Shown here one piece after another: positions 44,813-54,594 of a stretch of 64,000 bases of DNA. Source of the stretch: Nocardioides piscis. Lineage in GTDB: Bacteria > Actinomycetota > Actinomycetes > Propionibacteriales > Nocardioidaceae. The stretch spans positions 2,604,001 through 2,668,000 of the forward strand of contig NZ_CP049866.1 of assembly GCF_011300215.1 (NCBI RefSeq), written 5' to 3'. Numbering within the stretch: position 1 is the stretch's first letter; every line of letters begins with the position of its first letter. Under the pieces are notes generated by a model. That model did no database searches, was not told where the DNA came from, and was given only the letters and a program-made list of their open reading frames with translations. A program made the position numbers and the translations under genes.

Positions 44813-45516
44813 CGGCCGCGCTGCTGGCTGCGCATGCCCTTCATCGACGTCGGCACGGGGCCCTTGGGCATCGGGATGGTGCCGCGCTGGGCGTCGATGG
44901 CCTTGATCCGGTTGCGGATGTCGGTCAGCTCTGCCGGCTTGACGTTGCGGCCGAGCTTGGTCACGTGGCGCACCAGCTTGGGGAGGGGGACCTCGCCCTC
45001 GCCGTTGCCGCAGATGACCTCGTGGATCGGCGTCTCGGGCAGCACCCGCTCGTGCTTGCGACGCTCGGTGGCGAGCAGCGTCTTGACCCGGTTGTGGTTG
45101 CCTTCACCGACGAGCACGATGCCGGGCGGGCCGACCACGCGGTGCACGATGTCCTGCTGACGGTTGAAGCCGACGACCGGGTCGGTCTTCCAGCCGCGCC
45201 TGAGCATCTGCAGCGCGGAGGCGGCGGCGCCGGTCTTGCCCTCCATCTGGCCGAACGCGGCCCGCTGGGCGCGCCGGCCGAAGATGATGAGGGCGGCCAG
45301 GACGCCGAACAGCAGGGCGGAGACGATCGAGAGCACCAGCGACAGGGTCCCGTCGCCGGGGATCACGAAGAACAGGATCGCGAAGCCGAGTGCGGCGCCC
45401 AGCAGGAAGGCGCCCAGGGTGTAGAGGCCGATGCGTCGGTCGGACTCCTTGGCCATCCGGTAGGTCTGGATGAGCTGCTGGCGCCGCTTGGTGGGCGGGG
45501 TGGCGGGGGATGACAT
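44809..45516 (-). CDS. DUF4191 membrane protein
   Basis: A 235-residue protein with two adjacent membrane segments at about residues 30-80 (LYTLGAFLLGAALGFAILFF and LVLSIVSALLFGVLAALII) and a basic cytoplasmic C-terminal part containing GWKTDPVVGFNRQQDIVHRV. It is the conserved actinobacterial neighbour of lipA (Rv2219 in M. tuberculosis). Function is unknown. Confidence 0.9.
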   Translation of the reverse strand: MSSPATPPTKRRQQLIQTYRMAKESDRRIGLYTLGAFLLGAALGFAILFFVIPGDGTLSLVLSIVSALLFGVLAALIIFGRRAQRAAFGQMEGKTGAAASALQMLRRGWKTDPVVGFNRQQDIVHRVVGPPGIVLVGEGNHNRVKTLLATERRKHERVLPETPIHEVICGNGEGEVPLPKLVRHVTKLGRNVKPAELTDIRNRIKAIDAQRGTIPMPKGPVPTSMKGMRSQQRGR

Positions 45517-45558
45517 GTGGGGCCCTTTGCTGCGTCGTGCTTCGTCGTGGAGGGGAGG

Positions 45559-46536
45559 TCAGGCAGGGACGCCGGAGCTGGCGGCCCTGCTCTCGATGGC
45601 CTGACGGTACAACCGGCCGGCACGGTAGGACGAACGAACCAGCGGTCCGGACATCACTCCCGAGAAGCCGATCTCGTCGGCCTCGTCCTTGAGCTCGATG
45701 AACTCCTCGGGCTTGACCCAGCGCTCGACGGGGTGGTGGCGCACCGAGGGCCGGAGGTATTGGGTGATCGTGATCAGCTCACAACCCGCCGCGTGGAGGT
45801 CGCGGAGCGCCTGGCTGACCTCCTCGCGGGTCTCGCCCATGCCGAGGATGAGGTTGGACTTGGTGACGAGACCGAAGTCGCGGGCCTGGGTGATGACGTC
45901 GAGGGAGCGGTCGTAGCGGAACGCCGGACGGATCCGCTTGAAGATCCGCGGCACGGTCTCGACGTTGTGGGCCAGCACCTCGGGACGTGACTCGAAGACC
46001 TCGCGCAGCAGGTCGGGCTGGCCGTTGAAGTCGGGGATGAGGTTCTCCACGCCGGTCTCGGGGTTGAGCTCGTGGATCGCTCGGACCGTCTCGGCATACA
46101 GCCAGGCGCCCCCGTCGGGAAGGTCGTCGCGCGCGACGCCGGTGATGGTGGCGTAGCGCAGCTCCATCTTCTGCACCGACTCTGCGACCCGGCGCGGCTC
46201 GTCGCGATCGAGGGGCTGCGGCTTGCCGGTGTCGATCTGGCAGAAGTCGCAGCGCCGCGTGCACTGGTCACCACCGATGAGGAACGTCGCCTCACGGTCC
46301 TCCCAGCACTCGAAGATGTTGGGACAGGCCGCCTCCTGGCACACGGTGTGCAGACCCTCGGACTTCACCAGGTTCTGCAGCGCCGTGTATTCCGGGCCCA
46401 TCCGGGCGCGGGTCTTGATCCAGGCGGGCTTGCGCTCGATCGGCGTCTCGGCGTTGCGGATCTCCAGACGCAGGAGCTTGCGACCTTGTGCGGTCGGGTC
46501 CGGGGTCGTCGGTTCGTGTGGGGCGGAGGCTGTCAC
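45559..46536 (-). CDS. lipA: lipoyl synthase
   Basis: A 325-residue radical-SAM enzyme that inserts two sulfurs into octanoyl-lysine of lipoyl domains. It has both clusters: auxiliary [12 protein letters not shown] and radical-[11 protein letters not shown], and the C-terminal RSSY motif (VRSSYRAG). The GTG at 46536 lies 6 nt after a TAGAGT box, so the message is probably leaderless. It would modify the E2 protein encoded at 50844 and GcvH. In many actinobacteria lipA directly follows lipB; here an ABC exporter is inserted. Confidence 0.97.
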   Translation of the reverse strand: MTASAPHEPTTPDPTAQGRKLLRLEIRNAETPIERKPAWIKTRARMGPEYTALQNLVKSEGLHTVCQEAACPNIFECWEDREATFLIGGDQCTRRCDFCQIDTGKPQPLDRDEPRRVAESVQKMELRYATITGVARDDLPDGGAWLYAETVRAIHELNPETGVENLIPDFNGQPDLLREVFESRPEVLAHNVETVPRIFKRIRPAFRYDRSLDVITQARDFGLVTKSNLILGMGETREEVSQALRDLHAAGCELITITQYLRPSVRHHPVERWVKPEEFIELKDEADEIGFSGVMSGPLVRSSYRAGRLYRQAIESRAASSGVPA

Positions 46537-46542
46537 GCAGTC

Positions 46543-46548
46543 ACTCTA
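46543..46548 (-). promoter_or_regulatory. -10 box of lipA (leaderless)
   Basis: TAGAGT on the minus strand, 6 nt before the GTG start at 46536. Confidence 0.5.
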
Positions 46549-46569
46549 CGCGCGGGACAAGCCGCCCGT

Positions 46570-47553
46570 TCACGGGACGTCGCGCCGCACGAAGGACGCG
46601 ATCGAGAGCGTCACCGAACCCGCGAGGATCGTGCCCAGGAAGCGTGCGGACTCCCACCAGGTGAGCGTCTGGACACCTCCGCCCTCGCACGTCTCGTTGC
46701 CGGATTCATCGCGGGTGCACATCACCTCGCCGTCGCTGAAGTATTCGGCGCCGTCCTGGATCCAGGCCTCGAGGTTGGTGATCGGCGACCATCGTGCGTC
46801 GAGTCCCAACGCGCCGAGGACGATCATCCCGCCGACCGACACCGCGAAGAGGATGCCGAGCGTGGCGACCGTGCTGCGGAAGAGCGTCGTGAGGGCGAAG
46901 CCCAGGACCCCAGCCCCCACCACGAGCGCGACCGAGCGCAGGACCACCCCGTCGACGCGGTCCCACGTCTGGGCGGAGGCCTCGATGTCCCAGCTGCGGG
47001 CGGCCAGCCAGATGCCCAGCCAGAACACGCCCTGCGCGATCGCAGCGGTGACAGCGCCCGCCACGGCGAGCGCCCCGGCCTTGGCGAGCCACACCCGGAG
47101 GCGCCGAGGCTCGAACAGCAGCTGGTTGCTCATCGAGCCCGAGGCCCAGTCGGCGCCGACGAAGGTCGCCCCGGCCAGCAGCACGAGCATCATCCCCACG
47201 ACCCCGATGGCGGTCCCCTGGTCGCGCAGCACCGGCCCGATCTCCAGCGGCTGGCGGGTCAGGAACCACTCTGCCTGCGGCTCCATGAGTGCCTCGCAGT
47301 CATCGGCTGTCGCCGCACCCCACGAGCCCGGGTCCTTGCGGCACTGCTCCAGGTCGCGCTCGAACAGCGGGTCGTTGCGTTGCTCGGCGGCCAGTCTCTC
47401 GGCCTGCGCCAGCTCGTCGGCACTGACAGGTCGGCTGTCCCACAGGGTGATGGCCAGGACGATGAGCGGCATCGCGAACGCAGCGACCAGCAGTGAGACG
47501 ACCGCTCGGCGCCACCGCAGTCGGGTGAGCTCGACGCCCAACAGCCGGATCAT
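46570..47553 (-). CDS. ABC-2-type transporter permease
   Basis: A 327-residue membrane protein with about six hydrophobic segments. A large polar loop after the first segment (residues 40-100) and another near 250-290 contain paired Cys residues (QCRKD/DDCEAL; MCTRD/TCEGGG), which suggests extracytoplasmic loops with disulfides. It overlaps its ATPase gene by 4 nt. The substrate is unknown; the pair could export a lipid, peptide or antibiotic. Confidence 0.85.
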   Translation of the reverse strand: MIRLLGVELTRLRWRRAVVSLLVAAFAMPLIVLAITLWDSRPVSADELAQAERLAAEQRNDPLFERDLEQCRKDPGSWGAATADDCEALMEPQAEWFLTRQPLEIGPVLRDQGTAIGVVGMMLVLLAGATFVGADWASGSMSNQLLFEPRRLRVWLAKAGALAVAGAVTAAIAQGVFWLGIWLAARSWDIEASAQTWDRVDGVVLRSVALVVGAGVLGFALTTLFRSTVATLGILFAVSVGGMIVLGALGLDARWSPITNLEAWIQDGAEYFSDGEVMCTRDESGNETCEGGGVQTLTWWESARFLGTILAGSVTLSIASFVRRDVP

Positions 47554-48491
47554 CGTTCCCCTCCGAGGGTCTGGTCGGTCGTGAGCTCGAGGAAGAACGA
47601 CTCGAGGTCCTGCCGGGACGGGGTCAGCTCACTGAGCCAGATCTGCTCCTCGGCCAGCAGCCGGGAGATCTCCGTGGGTGGGCTGCTGCCCTCGACCCGG
47701 AGGATCTCGCCGTCCAGCGTGGCGCTGAAGCCGCCACGCTCGAGGACGGGCACCGCAGCCGCAGCGTCGGCCACCCGCACCAAGTAGGTCGTCCCGGAGG
47801 TCGCGAGGAGGTCCTCCACCCGACCGGAGGCGAGCATCCGGCCGTTGCCGATGATGGTCGCGCTGTCGCAGACCTGCTGCACCTCGGCGAGGATGTGGGA
47901 GCTCAGCAGCACCGTCACGCCCGACTCGCCGAGGGCGCGGATCGTCTCGCGGATCTCCCGGATCCCGGCCGGGTCGAGCCCGTTGGTGGGCTCGTCGAGG
48001 ATCAGCAGCGCCGGGTCCTTGAGCAGGGTGGCGGCGATGGCCAGCCGCTGCTTCATGCCGAGCGAGTAGGACTTGAAGCGATCGCCGTCGCGTCCGGTGA
48101 GACCGACGGTCTCGACCGCTGCGGCGACGCGGTCGGCGGGAGCGCCGATCGTGCGCGCAAGGATCGTGAGGTTCTGCCGGCCGCTGAAGTTGGGCAGGAA
48201 CTTCGGCATCTCCACGACCGCGCCGACGCGGCCCATCACCTCCGACAAGCATTGCGGGACCCGCTGGTCGAAGAGCGACATCTCGCCGCTGGTGGCGCGG
48301 GCAAGTCCCAGCAGCATCCGGATCGTCGTGGTCTTGCCCGACCCGTTCGGCCCCAGGAAGCCGTGCACGCCACCGCGCGGGACCGCCAGGTCGAGGTCGT
48401 CGACAGCGACCCGAGTCCCTTGTCGGCTCTTGAACTCCTTGCGCAGCCCCTTGGTCTCGATGACCAGGTCGGCTGTGGTCGTGGCTGTCAC
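47550..48491 (-). CDS. ABC transporter ATPase
   Basis: A 313-residue ATPase of the CcmA/drug-exporter type: Walker A GPNGSGKTTT, signature YSLGMKQRLAIAATLL, Walker B LLILDEPTNGLDP and switch LLSSHILAEVQ, plus an 85-residue C-terminal extension usual in this group. The GTG at 48491 has a GGAAGGA ribosome-binding site. It pairs with the downstream permease. The two genes interrupt the lipB-lipA order seen in M. tuberculosis. Confidence 0.94.
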   Translation of the reverse strand: MTATTTADLVIETKGLRKEFKSRQGTRVAVDDLDLAVPRGGVHGFLGPNGSGKTTTIRMLLGLARATSGEMSLFDQRVPQCLSEVMGRVGAVVEMPKFLPNFSGRQNLTILARTIGAPADRVAAAVETVGLTGRDGDRFKSYSLGMKQRLAIAATLLKDPALLILDEPTNGLDPAGIREIRETIRALGESGVTVLLSSHILAEVQQVCDSATIIGNGRMLASGRVEDLLATSGTTYLVRVADAAAAVPVLERGGFSATLDGEILRVEGSSPPTEISRLLAEEQIWLSELTPSRQDLESFFLELTTDQTLGGER

Positions 48492-48580
48492 GATCGTTCC
48501 TTCCCCCGGCGTCGCGGTGACGCCCCCGAGGGAGGACTCTGGCAGAGCCGCGAAGCGACTGCGCCCGCGGCTCGCCGGGT

Positions 48581-49303
48581 TCAGCGACCGGGCGTCAGGA
48601 GCTCGATCCGGGGCACGCGCCCCGGCTCCGGGCGCGGCTCGTAGTCGGGGGTCGGAATGTAGGGCTCCCAGGCGAGATAGGTCGTCAGGTGCTCCTGGAC
48701 CACCGGGAGGACCTCCGCGACGGGCACGTCGCGGCCGAGCTCACGGCTGAGCGAGGTGACGCCCGCGTCAGCGATGCCGCACGGGACAAAGCGGTCGTAC
48801 CACCCCAGGTCGACGTCGCAGTTGAGCGCGAAGCCGTGCATGGTCACGCCCCGGCTGACCCGGATCCCCAGGGCGGCGATCTTGCGCTCGGGGCCCCGTT
48901 CGTCGGCCTGCAGCCACACGCCGCTGCGCCCCGGCACCCGGGCGGTCGTGACGCCGAACCCGGCGCACACGGCGATCAGCGCCTCCTCGACGCGACGCAC
49001 GTAGTCGACCACCTTGACGTGGTCGGGCAGGGCCACGATGGGGTAGCCCACCAGCTGGCCCGGACCGTGGAAGGTGATCTTGCCGCCGCGGTCGACGTCG
49101 ATCACCGGCGCACCTCCCGGGTCGAGCGGACGCTCGTGCGGGTCGGTGCGCTTGCCGGCGGTGAAGACCGGGGGGTGCTCGAGCAGCAGCACCGTGCCGC
49201 TGCGAGTGCCCGCCACGACCTCTCCGTGGACCGACCGCTGGAGGTCCCATGCGGCGAGGTAGTCGACGGCGTCCCGGCCCAGACCGGCGATCTCGAACTG
49301 CAT
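48581..49303 (-). CDS. lipB: octanoyltransferase
   Basis: A 240-residue enzyme that moves octanoyl from acyl carrier protein to lipoyl-domain lysines. Blocks: [19 protein letters not shown], catalytic Lys in [11 protein letters not shown] and catalytic Cys in [14 protein letters not shown]. The ATG at 49303 lies 6 nt after a TAGGCT box, giving a probably leaderless message. It supplies the substrate for LipA. Confidence 0.97.
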   Translation of the reverse strand: MQFEIAGLGRDAVDYLAAWDLQRSVHGEVVAGTRSGTVLLLEHPPVFTAGKRTDPHERPLDPGGAPVIDVDRGGKITFHGPGQLVGYPIVALPDHVKVVDYVRRVEEALIAVCAGFGVTTARVPGRSGVWLQADERGPERKIAALGIRVSRGVTMHGFALNCDVDLGWYDRFVPCGIADAGVTSLSRELGRDVPVAEVLPVVQEHLTTYLAWEPYIPTPDYEPRPEPGRVPRIELLTPGR

Positions 49304-49309
49304 GTCCTG

Positions 49310-49315
49310 AGCCTA
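49310..49315 (-). promoter_or_regulatory. -10 box of lipB (leaderless)
   Basis: TAGGCT on the minus strand, 6 nt before the ATG at 49303. Confidence 0.5.
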
Positions 49316-49367
49316 CGCCTGTGGATGAGCCCCGACGGGTCGTGCGGAACTGGGGCACGGTGGGGGA

Positions 49368-49922
49368 GTGGATCCGCGACGGTTGGTGCCCTACCTCCTG
49401 GCCGTGACGGTGTGCGCCGTCGTGGCCACCACCGCCCTCTTCCTGGTCTCGCAGCGCGACTCGGCCCAGACGTCGACGACCGGTCCGCCGGCAGCCGCCG
49501 GGACCGACCCGCGGGCCGTGCTGGCCGACTGGGATGCGCGGCGCTCGGCTGCCTGGGCGGCCGGCGACGCCGAGGCGCTCGGCGACCTGTATGCCGACGG
49601 CTCACGCACCGGCCGGGTCGACGTCCGCATGCTCGGGGCATATGCCGATCGCGGACTGCGCGTCGAGGGTCTGACCACCCAGGTGCTGGCGCTCGAGGTG
49701 CTGGAGCAGTCAAACGACGAGCTGAGGCTAAGGGTGACCGACCGGGTCGCCGGGGGCGTCGTCCGGGGCGCCGCGTCGCGCCCGTCGCTGCCACGCGACC
49801 GCGCCAGCGTCCGCACCCTGACCCTCAGACGGATCGACGGCGCCTGGCTGATGGTGAGGGTGCGCGATCAGGACAGCGCCGCCGCCAGCACCTCGCGGAC
49901 GTCGACGTCCTGGAAGTCATAG
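49368..49922 (+). CDS. membrane-anchored protein of unknown function
   Basis: A 184-residue protein with an N-terminal membrane segment (LVPYLLAVTVCAVVATTALF) and an outside domain beginning DPRAVLADWDARRSAAWAAG and DAEALGDLYADGS, which resembles the start of NTF2/SnoaL-like domains. The role is unknown. The GTG at 49368 sits 6 nt after CACGGT. The last 18 codons overlap the convergent TIGR01777 gene by 55 nt and look non-family (AAASTSRTSTSWKS), so the true end could be earlier if a base is missing. Confidence 0.7.
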   Translation: MDPRRLVPYLLAVTVCAVVATTALFLVSQRDSAQTSTTGPPAAAGTDPRAVLADWDARRSAAWAAGDAEALGDLYADGSRTGRVDVRMLGAYADRGLRVEGLTTQVLALEVLEQSNDELRLRVTDRVAGGVVRGAASRPSLPRDRASVRTLTLRRIDGAWLMVRVRDQDSAAASTSRTSTSWKS

Positions 49923-50758
49923 CCGGCGCGCTCCAACGCCGCCGGGCGGGCGTTGAGCGAGCCGAGCAGCTCGGGCGCCATCCGGCCCGCGGCGACCTTG
50001 AGCACCGACGACGGTGCGACGAGCAAGGCAGGGCGGTGGACGGCCTCGGCGAGCGCGCGGGTGAACTCGGCGTTCGTCGGCGTCTGCGGGCAGCAGAGGT
50101 TGAACTCGCCCGAGACGTCACGCGACTCGGCGAGGTAGGACACCGCACCCACCCAGTCGCGCAGCGAGATGATCGGGAAGTACTGCTGCCCGTCTCCCAG
50201 CCGCGCCCCGAGCCCCAGCCGGAAGAGCTGCCTGAGCTCCTTGAGCGGGGAGGACGCACGGTCGAGCACGGGTGCCGTGCGCAGCACGCACACACGGGTG
50301 CCGGCCTCGATCGCCGGAGCGGCCGCTGCCTGCCACTCCCGGGCGACCTGCGTCAGGAAGGCGTCACCCTGGCTGGTGCTGGTCTCGGTCAGCTCCTGGG
50401 CGCCGTGGTCGCCATACCAGCTGATGCCGTTGCCTGCGAGGAACGCGGGCGCTCGCTCGGCCCGCGCCACGGCCCGGGCCAGGACGTCGGTGGTGGCGAG
50501 CCGGCTCTCGAGAACGGCGTCCGCCTGCTTGCGCGAGTGTGGGTTGCCGGCGATGTTGGCGCCGGCCAGGTTGACCACGACGTCGGCGCGGTCGATGAGG
50601 TCCTGGTCGACCTGGTCGGCATAGGGGTCCCACTGGGACTGGTGCCTGGTCTGGGCGGGTCGACGGACCAGGTGGGTGACCTCGTGCCCCCCGACGCGCA
50701 GGTGCTCGGTCAGGTGGGTGCCGAGGAACCCGGATGCTCCGGCGATGACGACGCGCAT
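49868..50758 (-). CDS. TIGR01777-family NAD-dependent epimerase/dehydratase-like protein
   Basis: A 296-residue extended SDR with VIAGASGFLGTHL at the start, NLAGANIAGN, and a C-terminal DUF1731-like block (APSSVLKVAAGRMAPELLGS). The family is close to the plant/cyanobacterial cell-division protein SulA homologue; a substrate is not known. It lies between lipB and the E2 gene, as Rv2216 does in M. tuberculosis. Confidence 0.92.
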   Translation of the reverse strand: MRVVIAGASGFLGTHLTEHLRVGGHEVTHLVRRPAQTRHQSQWDPYADQVDQDLIDRADVVVNLAGANIAGNPHSRKQADAVLESRLATTDVLARAVARAERAPAFLAGNGISWYGDHGAQELTETSTSQGDAFLTQVAREWQAAAAPAIEAGTRVCVLRTAPVLDRASSPLKELRQLFRLGLGARLGDGQQYFPIISLRDWVGAVSYLAESRDVSGEFNLCCPQTPTNAEFTRALAEAVHRPALLVAPSSVLKVAAGRMAPELLGSLNARPAALERAGYDFQDVDVREVLAAALS

Positions 50759-50783
50759 GGCTCCACCTCACCACATCGACAAA

Positions 50784-50822
50784 ACGCGGACCCCGGTCGC
50801 CGTGGGCGACCGGGGTCCGCGT
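50784..50822 (-). terminator. rho-independent terminator after the E2 gene
   Basis: A perfect 18-bp stem starting ACGCGGACCCCGGTCGCC, with a 3-nt loop. Read on the minus strand the second arm is followed by TTTT, and the hairpin starts 21 nt after the E2 stop. This is the clearest intrinsic terminator in the window. Confidence 0.9.
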
Positions 50823-50843
50823 CTGGTCGTGCGTGGTCGTGGC

Positions 50844-52696
50844 TCAGACCTCGAACTGGCCGCTCTCGAGGCGCGTCTTGACCGCCGACAGGAACCGGCC
50901 GGCGTCGGCGCCGTCGACCAGGCGGTGGTCGTAGGTCAGCGAGAAGTGGACCATGTGGCGCACGGCGATCGTCTCGCCGAGGTTGGGGTCGTCGATCACG
51001 ACCGGCCGCTTCACGACGGCCCCGGGCCCGAGGATCGCCACCTGCGGGGTGTTGATGATCGGAGTGTCGAACAAGGCCCCGAAGCTGCCGAGGTTGGTGA
51101 TGGTGAACGTCCCCCGGAGAGCTCGTCGGGACCGATCTTGTTGCTCCGGGTGCGCTCGGCGATGTCGGCGATCTTCTTCGCCAGGCCGGCGATCGAGAGG
51201 TCACCGGCGTCCTTGACGACCGGGGTCAGCAGGCCCTTCGGGGTGTCGACGGCGAACGCGATGTTCTCGCGGTCGTAGTAGGTCACCTTGCCGGCGTCGG
51301 TGTCGATCGCCGCGTTGAGCTTCGGGTGCTCCTTGAGGGTGTCGATGGCGGCCTTGGCGAAGAACGGGAGGTAGGTCAGCTTGACCCCCTCGCGCGCCAG
51401 GAAGTCCGCCTTCACCGACTCGCGCAGGCGCGCGATGGTGGTGACGTCGATCTCCATCACCTGCGTGAGCTGTGCGGTGGTCTGCAGGGAGCCGACCATG
51501 CGCTCGGCGATGATCTTGCGCAGTCGCGACAGGTCCTCGGTGGTCCCGCGGAGCGAGGCCGACGTGGAGCTGGCGGCCGGCTTGGGACTGCTGCTCGCGG
51601 CGGCGGCTGCCGGTGCGGCAGGCTGGGCTGCCGGCGCCGGCTGGCTGGCGGACTTGGCCTGGGCTGCCGCGTCGAGGACGTCCTGCTTGCGGATCCGGCC
51701 GCCCACACCGCTGCCCGTGACGGCGGCGAGGTCGACACCGTGCTGGTTGGCCAGCTTGCGGACTAGCGGGGTGACGTAGGAGCTCTGGTCGTCGGCGGCA
51801 GTCGTCTCCTGCTCGGGGGCTTCCTCGGCCTTCTCCTGCTGCTGCGGCTCAGCGGCGGGTGCTTCCTCGGCGGCGGGCTCGGCGGGCTTCTCCTCCGCGG
51901 CGGGCTCGGCCGGCTTCTCCTCGGCGGCGGGCTCGGCCGGCTTCTCCTCCGCGGGCTTCTCCTCGGCGGCGGGCTCGGCGGGCTTCTCCTCGGCGGCGGG
52001 AGCAGCCTCGCCGGAGCCGATGACAGCCAGCTCGGCGCCGACCTCGACGGTTTCGTCCTCCTCGGCCTTGATCTCCAGCAGCGTCCCGGCCACAGGCGAA
52101 GGGATTTCGGTGTCGACCTTGTCGGTGGAGACCTCGAGCAGCGGCTCGTCGACGGCGACGTCGTCGCCGACCTTCTTCAGCCAACGGGTGACCGTGCCCT
52201 CGGTCACCGACTCGCCGAGCGCAGGCAGGGTGACCGACGTGCCGCCGCCACCCCCGGCGGGCTTCTCCTCAGCGGCCGGCTTGGATTCCTCGGCCGGCGC
52301 ATCCTGCTTCTCCGCCTCGGGCGTCTCGTCGCCGGCGGGGAGCTCGCCGGTCTCCTCGGCGATCTCCTCCTCCTGCTCGGTCTTCTTCTCCGACTCCTGC
52401 TCGTCCTTGGGCTCGGCCTCGGGCTCCGCGGTCTCGGTCGCCTCGCCACCACCCTCGCCCTCGTCACCCACGATGGCCAGCACGGCGCCGACCTCGACGG
52501 TGTCGTCCTCGTTGGCCTTGATCTCGAGCAGCTTGCCGGCCACGGGGGAGGGGATCTCGGTGTCCACCTTGTCGGTGGAGACCTCGAGCAGCGGCTCGTC
52601 GACAGCGACGTCGTCGCCGACCTGCTTGAGCCAGCGGGTGACGGTCCCCTCGGTGACGGATTCGCCGAGGGCGGGGAGGGTGACTTCGGAGGCCAT
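50844..52696 (-). CDS. sucB: dihydrolipoamide acyltransferase E2, two lipoyl domains (one frame break)
   Basis: The repaired product is about 617 residues (actinobacterial SucB/DlaT type). Lipoyl domain 1 (1-78) has the lipoylated Lys at 43 in [10 protein letters not shown]; an acidic linker, lipoyl domain 2, and a repetitive Ala-Glu-Lys-Pro linker follow. Then come the subunit-binding domain ([20 protein letters not shown]) and the catalytic domain ending with the active-site His in [17 protein letters not shown]. The frame breaks at C run 51111-51115 (G on the coding strand); a sixth base gives [19 protein letters not shown]. It serves pyruvate and/or 2-oxoglutarate dehydrogenase. lpd lies just upstream. 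Confidence 0.94.
51846..52005 (-). repeat. repetitive Ala-Glu-Lys-Pro linker of the E2 gene
   Basis: Several near-identical units encoding AAEEKPAEP form the flexible linker between lipoyl domain 2 and the subunit-binding domain. Copy number may vary and may be mis-assembled. Confidence 0.75.
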
Positions 52697-52740
52697 GAGG
52701 ATTCCTTCGCTCGCTGTGGTCGGGTGCGGTCGTGTCTGGT

Positions 52741-54117
52741 TCAGGAGTGTGCGTGGAGCGGCTTGCCGGCGAGAGCGAGGTGCGCCTCACCGAGGGCTTC
52801 GTTCTGGGTCGGGTGGGCGTGGACCAGCGGCGCGACGTCGTCGGCGTGGGCCTCCCAGCCATAGATCAGCTGGGCCTCGCCGATCAGCTCACCGACGCGG
52901 TCGCCGACCATGTGGACGCCCAGCACCGGCCCGTCCTTGAGGGCGACGAGCTTGACGAAGCCCTGGGTCTGGAGGATCTGGCTCTTGCCGTTGCCACCGA
53001 GGTCATAGGTGAGCGTGGTGACGTCATCGCCGTACTGCTCACGCGCGGCCGCCTCGTCGAGTCCCACCGAGGCGATCTCGGGGTGGGAGTAGGTGACACG
53101 CGGGATGCCCGCCTCGTCGATCGGCCGGGGGTCGAGCCCGGCGATCTCCTCGGCCACCAGGATGCCCTGCTGGAACCCACGGTGGGCGAGCTGCAGTCCG
53201 GGGACGATGTCACCGACGGCGAAGACTCCCTCGACGTTGGTGCGGCAGTGCTCGTCTGCGAGCACGAACCCGCGCTCCATCGCGACGCCCTGCTCCTCAT
53301 AGCCCAGCCCGTCGGTCGAGGGGCCGCGGCCGACCGCGACCAGCATCAGCTCGGCCTCGATCACGTCGCCTCCCTCCACGGTCACCGCCACCCCGGACTC
53401 GGTGTGCTCGACGCTCTGGAAGGACGTGTTGGTGCGGAAGTCGATCTTGCGCTTGCGGAAGGCTCGCTCGAGCGCCTTGGAGGACGCCTCGTCCTCGACC
53501 GCCACGAGGCGCGGGAGCGCCTCGAGGATCGTGACCTTGGCGCCGAAGCTGGCCCAGACGCTGGCGAACTCGCACCCGATCACACCGCCGCCCAGCACGA
53601 TCACCGACTCGGGCACCCGGTCGAGGGTGAGGGCGTGCTCGGAGGTGATCACCCGCTCACCGTCGATGTCGAGGCCGGGCAGGGTCTTGGCATAGGAGCC
53701 GGACGCGAGGACCACGTGCTTGCCGCTGTATGTCGCGTCGCCCACCGACACCGTCCGCGGGCCGGTCAGGCGCCCCTCACCCTCGATGACGGTGATGCCG
53801 CGCGACTTGACCAGCCCGGTGAGGCCTTTGAAGAGACGCGAGACGACGCCGTCCTTGTAGGAGTTGACGCCGGCCATGTCGATGCCGTCCAAGGTGGCGG
53901 TGACGCCGAACTTCGAGGCGTCGCGCGCGGAGTCAGCAACCTCGGCCGCGTGCAGCAGCGCCTTGGTGGGGATGCAGCCGACGTGCAGGCAGGTGCCGCC
54001 GAGCTTCCCCTTCTCGACCAGGCCGACCGTCAGGCCCAGCTGGGCCGCTCTCAGGGCACAGGCATAACCGCCCGATCCAGCCCCCAGGATGAGTACGTCG
54101 AATTCGCCCTCGCTCAC
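52741..54117 (-). CDS. lpdA: dihydrolipoyl dehydrogenase
   Basis: A 458-residue FAD disulfide reductase. FAD site [19 protein letters not shown], redox-active disulfide [19 protein letters not shown] site [18 protein letters not shown] site [10 protein letters not shown] and the C-terminal catalytic His-Glu in [10 protein letters not shown] are all present. It reoxidises dihydrolipoamide on E2 and on GcvH. The E2 gene follows 44 nt downstream, probably in one operon. Confidence 0.97.
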   Translation of the reverse strand: MSEGEFDVLILGAGSGGYACALRAAQLGLTVGLVEKGKLGGTCLHVGCIPTKALLHAAEVADSARDASKFGVTATLDGIDMAGVNSYKDGVVSRLFKGLTGLVKSRGITVIEGEGRLTGPRTVSVGDATYSGKHVVLASGSYAKTLPGLDIDGERVITSEHALTLDRVPESVIVLGGGVIGCEFASVWASFGAKVTILEALPRLVAVEDEASSKALERAFRKRKIDFRTNTSFQSVEHTESGVAVTVEGGDVIEAELMLVAVGRGPSTDGLGYEEQGVAMERGFVLADEHCRTNVEGVFAVGDIVPGLQLAHRGFQQGILVAEEIAGLDPRPIDEAGIPRVTYSHPEIASVGLDEAAAREQYGDDVTTLTYDLGGNGKSQILQTQGFVKLVALKDGPVLGVHMVGDRVGELIGEAQLIYGWEAHADDVAPLVHAHPTQNEALGEAHLALAGKPLHAHS

Positions 54118-54217
54118 GTGCTGCCTTCCGCATAGTCAGATGTGACGCTTGCTCATCCTTGCACTCTATGTGCGCCTGTCCACACCGGGTTGCCGACGGT
54201 CCTTCCCAGCGTGCGGG

Positions 54218-54223
54218 CACAAT
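54218..54223 (+). promoter_or_regulatory. possible -10 box of the small gene at 54230
   Basis: CACAAT, 6 nt before the ATG. The first base differs from the TANNNT rule. Confidence 0.3.
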
Positions 54224-54229
54224 GTCGGC

Positions 54230-54589
54230 ATGGGACTGCTTGACCGATTCCGCCGCTCCGGCCGCACGAGTCGCCCGCTGCGCGACGGCCTGCGCACCGG
54301 CTCCACGAGCGTGCGCGCCGCAGACGGTCACGACGTGGCCCACCTGACCGACTTCGTCACCGGCCGGCGCGGCGTCGAGGGGTTCGTCGAGCCGCGCACC
54401 GCAGTGAGCGACGTGACGCTGCTGCTCGTGGCCCACGACGGCGAGTGGACCCGCCGTCGGGTTCCGAGCGTGCAGTGGGCCCACAACTTCGCCAACAAGC
54501 ACCAGGTGCCGTCCTACGACGCTGCCGTGGTCGGCATCCCGCAGCGGATGCGTGACTACAACCGGCGCAAGAAGGCCGGCGGGGCCTGA
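54230..54589 (+). CDS. conserved small protein of unknown function
   Basis: A 119-residue protein starting GLLDRFRRSGRTSRP with a basic N-terminus and blocks TSVRAADGHDVAHLTDFV, AVSDVTLLLVAHDGEWTRR and WAHNFANKHQVPSYDAAVVG. No membrane segment or catalytic motif is seen. The ATG at 54230 is preferred to a start 81 nt upstream because of the conserved-looking start and the -10-like box. It lies between lpdA and pepA (divergent from lpdA, convergent with pepA). Function not recognised. Confidence 0.7.
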   Translation: MGLLDRFRRSGRTSRPLRDGLRTGSTSVRAADGHDVAHLTDFVTGRRGVEGFVEPRTAVSDVTLLLVAHDGEWTRRRVPSVQWAHNFANKHQVPSYDAAVVGIPQRMRDYNRRKKAGGA

Positions 54590-54594
54590 CGGGT